Of a stretch of 64,000 nucleotides of DNA, positions 57,419-64,000 are shown piece by piece. Position 1 is the first letter of the stretch, and each line of letters begins with the position of its first letter. The notes under the pieces were generated by a model, which did no database searches, was not told the origin of the DNA, and saw nothing but the letters and a program-made list of their open reading frames with translations. Both the position numbers and the translations under genes were made by a program. Where the stretch lies: positions 335,564 to 399,563 of the forward strand of contig DGNO01000001.1 of the NCBI GenBank assembly GCA_002389665.1, written 5' to 3'. Origin of the DNA: Rhodobiaceae bacterium UBA4490 (GTDB lineage Bacteria; Pseudomonadota; Alphaproteobacteria; Parvibaculales; Parvibaculaceae).

Positions 57419-59698
57419 ATGGACACGCACGACCTTCGCCAGAAATATTTCTCCAATCCGCTTTTCGGCTGGGCCAAGAAGGCGCTGCCCAGCATGTCCG
57501 ACACAGAGCGCGAGGCAATGGAAGCGGGCGATGTCTGGTGGGAAGGAGAGCTTTTCAGCGGCCAGCCGGATTATGCGCGCCTCGGTGACATTCACTTTTC
57601 CGAATTGAGCGAAGAAGAGCGCGCTTTTCTGGATGGTCCGGTCGAAGAGCTCTGCGCCATGCTGGACGATTGGCAGATCACCTCCCAGCTCATGGACCTG
57701 CCGGAACCGGTCTGGGAATTCATGAAGAAGAAAAAGTTCTTCGGCATGATCATACCGAAATCCTATGGCGGGCTCGGGTTCAGCGCGACGGCTCATTCGG
57801 AAGTCGTCAAACGCCTCTCCACCCGCTCCGTCACCGCCGCCGTTACCGTTATGGTGCCGAACTCGCTCGGGCCCGGCGAGCTTCTCATGCAGTTCGGCAC
57901 GGACGAACAGAAGGATCATTACCTCCCGCGCTTGGCCGATGGGCGCGAAGTGCCGTGCTTTGCGCTCACAAGCGACGAGGCAGGCTCCGACGCCGCCGCG
58001 ATGAAAGACAGCGGCACCGTGTGCCACCGCATGGTGGACGGGGAAGAAGTGCTGGGCATCAGTCTTACTTTCTCCAAGCGCTATATCACCCTTGCTCCGG
58101 TCGCAACGCTGCTCGGTCTGGCTTTCAAGCTTTACGACCCGGAGGGTCTTCTCGGCGGCGAAAAAGAGCGCGGCATTACCGTGGCGCTCGTTCCGGCGGA
58201 TACGAAAGGGGTGGAGCAGGGAAAGCGTCACTTGCCCGCGCTGCAGCCCTTCCAGAACGGGCCCGTCAGCGGCAAGGATGTTTTCGTGCCGCTGAGCGCC
58301 ATTATCGGCGGGGAAGAACAGATCGGGCAGGGCTGGAAAATGCTCATGGCGGCCCTTGCCGCCGGGCGCGGCATCTCGCTTCCCTCGCTTGCAACGGCAG
58401 CGGCCTGTCTTTCCGCCCGCACCACGGGCGCTTATGCGCGCATCCGCCGCCAGTTCGGCATTCCGATCGGCAAATTCGAAGGTGTGCAGGAACGGCTCGG
58501 ACGTATCGCTGGTATTGCTTATGAACTGGAAGCGGCGCGGCGTTTTACCTGTGCCGGGCTTGACCTCGGCCATCACCCGGCCATCGTCTCGGCCATTATG
58601 AAGGCCCATGCGACCTATAGGATGCGCGATGCGGTGAACGACGCGATGGATGTGCATGGCGGCAAGACGATCATCGACGGACCGCTCAATTATCTTGGTA
58701 ATGTCTACCGCTCCATTCCCGTCGGCATCACCGTGGAAGGGGCGAATATCGTCACCCGAAGCCTGATTATTTTCGGTCAGGGGGTGACGCGCGCGCATCC
58801 TTATCTTGCCGATGAAATGCTGGCGCTTGGCGAAGAAAACGAAGAAGACGCCCGGCAGAAATTCGACAAGCTGCTTGCCGGTCATGCCCGGCACATTCTG
58901 GCGAATACGGGCCGGGCCTTCTTGCGCGGCTGGTCGGGCGGGCTTCTGTCCCCAGCAGGCGGGCCGCGGCAGCTGCGTAAATATTACCGGCAAGTCTCGC
59001 GCTATTCCGCCGCGCTCGCCTTTGCCAGCGAAATGGCGCTCGTCTCCCTGGGCGGGGATTTGAAACGCAAGGAGATGATTTCCGCCCGTTTCGGTGATGT
59101 GCTTTCCGAGCTTTATCTTGTCTCGGCGGTGCTGAAGCGCTGGCAGGAAGATGGCCGCCACCGGGAAGATCTGGTGCTGGTCGAATGGTGCTGCCGCTCC
59201 GCTTTCCAGCGCATCGAAGCGGCGCTGAAAAGCATTGCGGCGAATTTCCCGAACCGTCCGCTAGGCTGGCTGCTGCGCGCCATCGCGCTGCCCTATGGTA
59301 CGCATACGACCGGCCCATCCGACAAAGTGGTAAGCGCCGCCGCCGAGGCGATTTCCGCTCCCGGCGAACAGCGCGACCGCATTGCCGCCGGCGTTTACGA
59401 GGGCAGGGACGGAGAGCCGATCGCCCTCCTGGAAAGAGCGCTGAGGCTTACCCTCAAAGCCGAAGAACTGGAAGAACGCCTGCGCAAGGCCGGGTATGAA
59501 GACAAGTGGGGAGAGGCTAAAGAAGCGAATGTCCTAAGCGCCAGCGAGTTTGCGCTTCTTAACGAAGCGGCCGAAGCGGTGCACCGGGCCGTGGTGGTCG
59601 ATGAATTCGAACCGGAGCGTTTCGGTGCACTCTTGAGTTCCGGCAAGGAAGATGATCCTCTTCCTATCCCGCCGCTACGGGCTGCCGGCTCCTCCTGA
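57419..59698 (+). CDS. fadE: Acyl-CoA dehydrogenase, FadE type
   Basis: A protein of about 759 aa resembling FadE of E. coli, with an extended C-terminus (DUF1974). Motifs: FFGMIIPKSYGGLGFSATAHSEVVKRLSTRS, FALTSDEAGSDAA (FAD/substrate binding), ARTTGAYARIRRQFGIPIGKFEGVQERLGRIAG and the later MDVHGGKTIIDGPLNYLGNVYRSIPVGITVEGANIVTRSLIIFGQG. It catalyses the first, FAD-dependent step of beta-oxidation of long-chain acyl-CoA. ATG 57419 (MDTHDLRQ) is chosen because GAGGGA lies 7 bases before it; ATG 57404 is the alternative. It is transcribed with the FadL gene and the CoA transferase. Confidence 0.93.
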   Translation: MDTHDLRQKYFSNPLFGWAKKALPSMSDTEREAMEAGDVWWEGELFSGQPDYARLGDIHFSELSEEERAFLDGPVEELCAMLDDWQITSQLMDLPEPVWEFMKKKKFFGMIIPKSYGGLGFSATAHSEVVKRLSTRSVTAAVTVMVPNSLGPGELLMQFGTDEQKDHYLPRLADGREVPCFALTSDEAGSDAAAMKDSGTVCHRMVDGEEVLGISLTFSKRYITLAPVATLLGLAFKLYDPEGLLGGEKERGITVALVPADTKGVEQGKRHLPALQPFQNGPVSGKDVFVPLSAIIGGEEQIGQGWKMLMAALAAGRGISLPSLATAAACLSARTTGAYARIRRQFGIPIGKFEGVQERLGRIAGIAYELEAARRFTCAGLDLGHHPAIVSAIMKAHATYRMRDAVNDAMDVHGGKTIIDGPLNYLGNVYRSIPVGITVEGANIVTRSLIIFGQGVTRAHPYLADEMLALGEENEEDARQKFDKLLAGHARHILANTGRAFLRGWSGGLLSPAGGPRQLRKYYRQVSRYSAALAFASEMALVSLGGDLKRKEMISARFGDVLSELYLVSAVLKRWQEDGRHREDLVLVEWCCRSAFQRIEAALKSIAANFPNRPLGWLLRAIALPYGTHTTGPSDKVVSAAAEAISAPGEQRDRIAAGVYEGRDGEPIALLERALRLTLKAEELEERLRKAGYEDKWGEAKEANVLSASEFALLNEAAEAVHRAVVVDEFEPERFGALLSSGKEDDPLPIPPLRAAGSS

Positions 59699-59756
59699 CC
59701 GGGCCGTCCGGCCCCGAAGGCAAAGGGCCTGCGAGCGGGTGGTCGATGGGGGATGC

Positions 59757-61613
59757 ATGCTAACGTATCGGGACCCGCGCCAGCTTGCGCGGGACATTAC
59801 AGCAGAACTCGGTCCTGCGCTCGAAGTGGGGCTGCCGCTTGGTATCGGCAAGGCGACCCACATCATCAATGCGCTGTTCGAGGAAGCGGAAAAGGACCGC
59901 GCGCTCTCGCTCGATATTCTGACCGCGTTGACGCTCGAGCGGCCGCGCGCCTCATCCGAGCTGGAGGCGCGGTTCCTGGAGCCCTTTGTCGAGCGGCACT
60001 TCGAAGGGTATGTCGATCTTGCTTACGCCACGGCGGCAAGGCGCGGACGGTTACCGGAGAATGTGCGTGTCTCCGAGTTCTTTCTCAATTCCGGTGCCTG
60101 GCTCTCCGATGCGGCTGCACAGCAGAACTATGTCAGCGCGAATTACACTGCGGCGGGCAAGGCTCTGCTCGACAAGCATATCAATCTGCTTGCCCAGCTC
60201 ATTGCCGTGGATGAAAGCGGGCCGGAGCCCCGCTATAGCCTTGCCTGCAACCCGGATGTGACGCTCGATATTCTCCCGGAGCTGAAACGGCGCAAGGCGG
60301 CAGGGGAAAAAATTTGGATTGTCGGGCAGGTCAACCGCTCCTTGCCCTTCATGCCGGGCACGGCCGAAGTGCCGGCCGACATATTCGATGCCATTCTCGA
60401 TACACCGGATGTGGAATTTCCCATCTTCGCCGCCCCGAAACGGCCCGTTGCGACGGAGGATTATGTGGCAGGGCTCCATGCGGCAAGCCTCGTTAAGGAT
60501 GGCGGTACGCTGCAGATCGGTATCGGCTCGCTCGGCGATGCCGTCACCTACGCGCTTATTCTCCGCCACAAACATAACGCGCTTTTCAAGGAGCTGATTG
60601 CGCGCATCGCGCCGGATCTGGATGAAGCGGGGCCGCGCGAGACGGAACCTTTTTCGGAAGGGCTTTATGCCTCCTCTGAAATGTTCGTTGAAGGGTTCCT
60701 TGACCTTTATGAGGCAGGCATCTTGAAGCGCGAGGTGGCTGGCGGGCATGTGCTTCATGGCGGGTTTTTTGTCGGCTCGCACAGCTTTTACCGGCGCCTG
60801 CGGGGTATGAGCGAAGAAGAGCGGCGCAAGTTCGACATGGTGCCGATTTCCTTCACGAACTCCCTTTACGGCGAAGAAGAGCGCAAAAGGGCCGAGCGCA
60901 AGAATGCCCGCTTCATCAACAACACGATGATCGCGACACTTCTGGGCGCTGCCGCCTCCGATACGCTGGATAGCGGCAAGGTGGTGAGCGGGGTGGGCGG
61001 CCAGCATGATTTTGTCGAGCAGGCCCATGCCATGGCCGATGCACGCTCGTTCCTGATGTTGAACGCGGTGCGCCGGAGCGGCGGCGCAGTAAAATCGAAT
61101 GTGGTCTGGACATATGGAGAAACCACCATCCCGCGCCATCAGCGCGATGTGTTTATCACTGAGTATGGGGTTGCCGATCTTTGGGGCTGCTCGGACCGGC
61201 AATGCATCCTGCGTATGCTGGCCATTGCCGATGAACGGTTTCAAAAAGACTTACGCGAAGAAGCGCTGAAGGCCGGGAAAATTCGGCCCTCCGATCCTTT
61301 GCCGCGGCCCGGCAACAGGCCGGAGAAAAACGAGGCGCTTCTGGCGGACGCTCGCGCGCAAGGATTTTTTCCGGCGTTCCCCTTCGGCTCCGACTTCACG
61401 CAAGAAGAGCAATGCGCGCTTCGCGCCCTTGGCGAGCTGAAGGCGGCGGGAAAGGGCAAGGCGGCGATGGCAAGGCTCTTCTGGGAAGGGCTGCGCGCAC
61501 CCGCGCCGGATACCGCGCAGCTCGCGGCGCTTGATAGGCTGGAACTTGCGTCAGGCGGGTGGAAAGAGTTCGTCTACCGCACACTCATGAAAGGTGCTTG
61601 GGCACGCGCGTAA
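59757..61613 (+). CDS. Acetyl-CoA hydrolase/transferase family protein
   Basis: A protein of about 618 aa in the acetyl-CoA hydrolase / 4-hydroxybutyrate CoA-transferase family. GKATHIINALFEEAEKDR lies near the N-terminus, the CoA-binding GTLQIGIGSLGDAVTYALILR in the middle, and the conserved GVGGQHDFVEQAHAMADARSF and VFITEYGVADLWGCSDRQ in the C-terminal half. It is longer than the usual 430-500 aa, with extra N-terminal and C-terminal segments. The start is ATG 59757 after GGGGGAT, not the frame start at 59652 that overlaps fadE. As part of the FadL-FadE cluster it may recycle CoA from acyl-CoA products. Confidence 0.87.
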   Translation: MLTYRDPRQLARDITAELGPALEVGLPLGIGKATHIINALFEEAEKDRALSLDILTALTLERPRASSELEARFLEPFVERHFEGYVDLAYATAARRGRLPENVRVSEFFLNSGAWLSDAAAQQNYVSANYTAAGKALLDKHINLLAQLIAVDESGPEPRYSLACNPDVTLDILPELKRRKAAGEKIWIVGQVNRSLPFMPGTAEVPADIFDAILDTPDVEFPIFAAPKRPVATEDYVAGLHAASLVKDGGTLQIGIGSLGDAVTYALILRHKHNALFKELIARIAPDLDEAGPRETEPFSEGLYASSEMFVEGFLDLYEAGILKREVAGGHVLHGGFFVGSHSFYRRLRGMSEEERRKFDMVPISFTNSLYGEEERKRAERKNARFINNTMIATLLGAAASDTLDSGKVVSGVGGQHDFVEQAHAMADARSFLMLNAVRRSGGAVKSNVVWTYGETTIPRHQRDVFITEYGVADLWGCSDRQCILRMLAIADERFQKDLREEALKAGKIRPSDPLPRPGNRPEKNEALLADARAQGFFPAFPFGSDFTQEEQCALRALGELKAAGKGKAAMARLFWEGLRAPAPDTAQLAALDRLELASGGWKEFVYRTLMKGAWARA

Positions 61614-61644
61614 AACCCCGCCGCGGGAAAAAACGGCGGGGTTT
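61613..61644. terminator. Bidirectional Rho-independent terminator
   Basis: AAACCCCGCCG / CGGCGGGGTTT, an 11-bp stem with loop cgggaaaaaa. GTTT follows the stem on the plus strand and TTTTA on the minus strand. It lies between the converging CoA transferase gene and the CBS-domain gene and probably serves both. Confidence 0.85.
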
Positions 61645-61667
61645 ATGGCATTGCGGTTGCTGGCGCG

Positions 61668-62084
61668 TTACGCCGCTTTGGCAATTTCCTGCAAGGCGCG
61701 GCCGGCATAATCCTGCTCGCCGCAAGCGGCAATATCTCCAAGTGAAATCACGCCGACAAGACGCTTGTCCCTGTCCAGTACGGGCATGCGCCGCACCTTG
61801 TTTTGGGCCATGTTATTGGCGGCCTCTTCGATGGTTTGATCTTGGAAGAGATAGCGTACGCGCTCATGCATGGCGTCTTTCGCGGTCAGCTTGGCCGGGT
61901 CTTTGCCTTCGGCAATGCAGTTCAAAACGATATCCCGGTCGGTGAGCATGCCAATCAGCTTGTCGTTTTCGCCGATGGGAAGGAAGCCCACATCATCTTC
62001 CTTCATTTTCCGGGCGGCATCCTTGAGCGCCATGTCCGGCGAAATCCAATCCACGGTCTTGGTCATGATGTCTTGGATCTTCAT
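61668..62084 (-). CDS. CBS-domain pair protein
   Basis: A 138-aa protein consisting of two CBS motifs (about 7-60 and 72-128). First: IMTKTVDWISPDMALKDAARKMKEDDVGFLPIGENDKLIGMLTDRDIV. Second: MHERVRYLFQDQTIEEAANNMAQNKVRRMPVLDRDKRLVGVISLGDI. Bateman pairs bind adenosine nucleotides such as AMP, ATP or SAM and report energy state. AAGGAGG lies 7 bases before the ATG. It is the second gene after the larger CBS protein (65-bp gap), so the two probably form one transcript under the EcfG-type promoter upstream. Confidence 0.9.
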   Translation of the reverse strand: MKIQDIMTKTVDWISPDMALKDAARKMKEDDVGFLPIGENDKLIGMLTDRDIVLNCIAEGKDPAKLTAKDAMHERVRYLFQDQTIEEAANNMAQNKVRRMPVLDRDKRLVGVISLGDIAACGEQDYAGRALQEIAKAA

Positions 62085-62149
62085 AACAGACCTCCTTATT
62101 TGAAGTGAATGGCGGGAAGAGAGACTTCCCTTTGCGCAGCACAGGGCCG

Positions 62150-62650
62150 TTATTTCCGAATGTGCCGCGTTTCGATATGTGGCAGGTCGCTATAGACCTT
62201 CAGCTCACCGGGCCGCGCAGACGGGGCATGGCCACCTGCCGGATCTTGCGGGATCGAAGCGTCGGGCGTACCGCGTGCACTGTGCGAACCTATTTGGCTA
62301 AGGGCATTGCAAAAGATAACACCTTTCAAGCACCGCCTGTCATCGACAACGAGTATGAGTGAAAGGTGTTTATCCGCGCGAAAGATATTCCTTATCTGCG
62401 CAGCTTCATCGCTTGGCGCGCAGGTCACGGCAACGGGGCTGACATAGTCACAAACGGGATGATCTTCTTGCTCCGGTTCGGTGCACGCGTCGAGCTGGCG
62501 GCGGTGCAAAGTGCCGATGACCTCATCACCATCAAGGACAATCAGCGTATCGGTGTGAAAGCGTTCAAGGCGCACACGCGCTTCGCGTAGCGGGTGATCC
62601 GTGTGAACGGTTGCCCGCGCCGGCTCCATTATGTCTGCAGCTTTCAGCAT
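62150..62650 (-). CDS. Second CBS-domain protein
   Basis: A 166-aa protein with a divergent CBS pair: AADIMEPARATVHTDHPLREARVRLERFHTDTLIVLDGDEVIGTLHRRQLD (about 4-55) and CDYVSPVAVTCAPSDEAAQIRNIFRADKHLSLILVVDDRRCLKGVIFCN (about 67-115). A 50-residue Gly/Pro/His-rich tail follows with no known domain. The second motif is less conserved. It is the first gene of a minus-strand pair, with a GGAAC-N16-CGTT promoter about 30 bases before its ATG and a weak ribosome site. It is divergent from the baeRF gene. Confidence 0.8.
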   Translation of the reverse strand: MLKAADIMEPARATVHTDHPLREARVRLERFHTDTLIVLDGDEVIGTLHRRQLDACTEPEQEDHPVCDYVSPVAVTCAPSDEAAQIRNIFRADKHLSLILVVDDRRCLKGVIFCNALSQIGSHSARGTPDASIPQDPAGGHAPSARPGELKVYSDLPHIETRHIRK

Positions 62651-62679
62651 CGTTCTGTTTCTCGGAGAGTTTCCTAAGA

Positions 62680-62704
62680 AACGACATGTAGGTCTGCGTG
62701 TTCC
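62680..62704 (-). promoter_or_regulatory. EcfG-type promoter for the CBS genes
   Basis: On the minus strand GGAAC (62704-62700), 16 bases, then CGTT (62683-62680), ending 29 bases before the CBS gene ATG at 62650. GGAAC-N16/17-CGTT is the accepted promoter consensus of EcfG sigma factors that drive the alphaproteobacterial general stress response. Confidence 0.7.
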
Positions 62705-62753
62705 GGCCAGGAAAACTTCTATTCGAATCGCAATCAGCGCGGCCGGCGGGATT

Positions 62754-62779
62754 GGAACGGCCGCCGCTCAAAGAACGTT
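62754..62779 (+). promoter_or_regulatory. EcfG-type promoter for the baeRF gene
   Basis: GGAAC (62754-62758), 17 bases, then CGTT (62776-62779), 76 bases before the ATG at 62856. The perfect match to both elements with accepted spacing, divergent from an equally good site on the other strand, makes chance unlikely. Confidence 0.7.
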
Positions 62780-62855
62780 GCTGTTGATAACAGGAGCAGT
62801 TGAAATCAGCAGGCGGCAGGGAAGCTCTATGCCTGATTAGTCAAGGGAGATTTCC

Positions 62856-63992
62856 ATGGTTCTAAAACGCGAATTGAAAAAACTCTCCGCACTTGAATTC
62901 GCCCTTGCGGTTTCTCTTTTTCTTCCTGTCCGTACCCTCCCGGATGAAAAAGAAAAGAATCGCATTCGGCTGAAGAAACTCATGCGGCTGGCGGAAGAAA
63001 AAGCGAAGGAGAGCGGAGTTTACCGCGCGGGCGTTTTTGAAAACGCCTGGGCACAGCTTGAAAAAGCGCGGCTCTTCGAAGAGCCGGAAACGAAAGGCGC
63101 GGCGATCTTCTTTTCCGAAGAGGGGTTCCAGCTCTTTCGGCTGCCGCTGAATGTTGGAGAAGAAGTAGCGGTCGGCGGCCGCTATCACATCGCGCCGCTT
63201 CTCCCGGCGCTCGAACCGCACGGCACCTTCTATACGGTCGCGCTCAGCCTCAAGGAAAGTCATCTCTTCCGCTGCGATAAATCCGGTTGTGTCCGTATCG
63301 ATCAGCTCCACATGCCGAATTTCGGTGCGATTAAAGGGCAAACGCAATTGCCTGCCGATGTCGGGTTTCACTCCTCCAGCCGGGGCAGCGCGGGCACGCC
63401 CGGCATCCAGCATCATAGCCAGGGCGACAGTCCCGAGGATTATCATCAGGTGCAGATCGAGCACTATGTGCACGGCGCGGCGAAGGCCGTGGACGAATAC
63501 CTTTCCGGTATTCATGCGCCGCTCATCGCATTGGGCGATCCCAACCTGCTCGGCTATTACCGCAAATTCGCCCGGCATCCGGGGTTGATGCAGGAAGGCG
63601 TGGATAAGGCCTATCACGGCATGAACGAGGCGGATGTCTTCTCTCACGTCTGGCCGCTCGCCGAACCCGTTCTGGTGCGTCCGATCGACGATGCGTTGGA
63701 CCGTCTTGCCGCGGGGCATGAGCGGGGCGATGAGAGCGTATGTCTTCTGGAATCGGATATTGTCGATATGGCGCGCGACGGGCGCATCGACACATTGCTT
63801 CTTGCCGAAGACGAGCGCGCCTCGCCCGGCACGCGCGGGCCGAACAACAAAGAAAACGCCGAAGAAGAAGCCGTCTCGCTATTGCGCAATGTCATGGCGC
63901 GCCAGACGCTTGCTCATGGCGGCGACATTTTTGTCGTGCCGCAAGAGCGGCTTCCGGAAGAGGGGATGGCCGGCGCCATTCTGCGCTACTAA
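62856..63992 (+). CDS. Bacterial archaeo-eukaryotic release factor (baeRF)-like protein
   Basis: A 378-aa protein resembling the bacterial eRF1-like (baeRF) families found by comparative genomics. The second-domain hallmark is LPALEPHGTFYTVALSLKESHLFRCDKSGCVRI (about 110-145). SSSRGSAGTPGIQHHSQGDSPEDYHQVQIEHYVHGAAKAVDEYL then follows, at the place where eRF1 homologues carry a catalytic loop. The C-terminal part (GDESVCLLESDIVDMARDGRIDTLLLAEDER) matches the third domain, which resembles a Rossmann-like fold. No GGQ is present. Proteins of this group are proposed to act in ribosome rescue or stress control. AAGGGAG precedes the ATG; the gene ends 8 bp before the window end. Confidence 0.8.
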   Translation: MVLKRELKKLSALEFALAVSLFLPVRTLPDEKEKNRIRLKKLMRLAEEKAKESGVYRAGVFENAWAQLEKARLFEEPETKGAAIFFSEEGFQLFRLPLNVGEEVAVGGRYHIAPLLPALEPHGTFYTVALSLKESHLFRCDKSGCVRIDQLHMPNFGAIKGQTQLPADVGFHSSSRGSAGTPGIQHHSQGDSPEDYHQVQIEHYVHGAAKAVDEYLSGIHAPLIALGDPNLLGYYRKFARHPGLMQEGVDKAYHGMNEADVFSHVWPLAEPVLVRPIDDALDRLAAGHERGDESVCLLESDIVDMARDGRIDTLLLAEDERASPGTRGPNNKENAEEEAVSLLRNVMARQTLAHGGDIFVVPQERLPEEGMAGAILRY

Positions 63993-64000
63993 ACGCCGGT

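Noticed and set aside
60979..61008. A GGQ sequence in the CoA transferase (GVGGQHDF) as a release-factor motif
   Set aside because: It is a conserved part of the CoA-transferase family, not a peptide-release loop; unrelated to the baeRF gene at 62.9 kb.
62105..62590. Plus-strand frames across the CBS gene region
   Set aside because: They are antisense to the CBS proteins, whose two repeats each show the full Bateman pattern; the plus-strand peptides have no ribosome sites.

Overview
The window is a high-GC, densely packed chromosomal segment from an alphaproteobacterium. The assignment rests on gene content and order: dusB-ntrB-ntrC-ntrY-ntrX-trkA-trkH-dat-hfq-hflX in one direction, a pyruvate dehydrogenase operon with a lipoyl domain fused to E1-beta, fused ispDF, a COQ10-type protein, secG-pyrG-kdsA-eno-ftsB linkage, and GANTC (CcrM-type) and EcfG-type regulatory motifs. 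I cannot fix the genus. I see no rRNA, tRNA, CRISPR array, phage or insertion sequence.

Layout. 1-8.6 kb: a deacetylase-like gene cut by the window edge, trpE and a PpiD-like chaperone on the minus strand, then tpiA, secG, pyrG and kdsA. 8.6-14.2 kb (minus): a ZIP metal transporter, a membrane histidine kinase, and a tight operon queC-queE-queD-queF that continues into an Fe(II)/2-oxoglutarate (PhyH-type) dioxygenase. 14.3-17.1 kb: a DUF1302 outer-membrane protein divergent from a PadR regulator. 17.2-30 kb: eno, a flavoprotein, a VOC protein, ftsB, pdhA-pdhB-pdhC-lpd, a TerC protein coupled to a sulfatase, lipA and a coq10 homologue. 30-32 kb (minus): ispDF-pgpA-pncC. 32-45.4 kb: the dusB-to-hflX block, covering nitrogen signalling, K+ uptake and RNA biology. 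45.4-49 kb (minus): a Pst-type transporter pstSCAB capped by an ArsR regulator. 49-55.8 kb: mazG, a GPH-family symporter, an MBL hydrolase, an RhlE-type helicase, a soluble PAS-PAS chemoreceptor and a small membrane protein. 56-61.6 kb: FadL-like porin, FadE-like dehydrogenase and a CoA hydrolase/transferase, which together look like lipid uptake and beta-oxidation. 61.6-64 kb: two CBS-domain proteins divergent from a bacterial eRF1-like (baeRF) protein.

Most genes are ordinary housekeeping. The least expected signals are: (i) six GANTC sites within 59 bp immediately upstream of ftsB; (ii) a divergent pair of EcfG-type promoters (GGAAC-N16-CGTT and GGAAC-N17-CGTT) between the CBS and baeRF genes, which points to a general-stress module; (iii) a 2OG dioxygenase as last gene of the queuosine-precursor operon; (iv) pstSCAB with an ArsR-type gene instead of phoU, with a TGAATTCA-type operator candidate upstream; (v) a nested REP-like palindrome at 19.8 kb whose arms show compensatory changes. 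Start sites were re-chosen for several genes whose longest open frame runs into a neighbour (eno, dusB, hfq, queC, queD, the dioxygenase, pstC, the MFS transporter, rhlE, the MCP, fadE and the CoA transferase).
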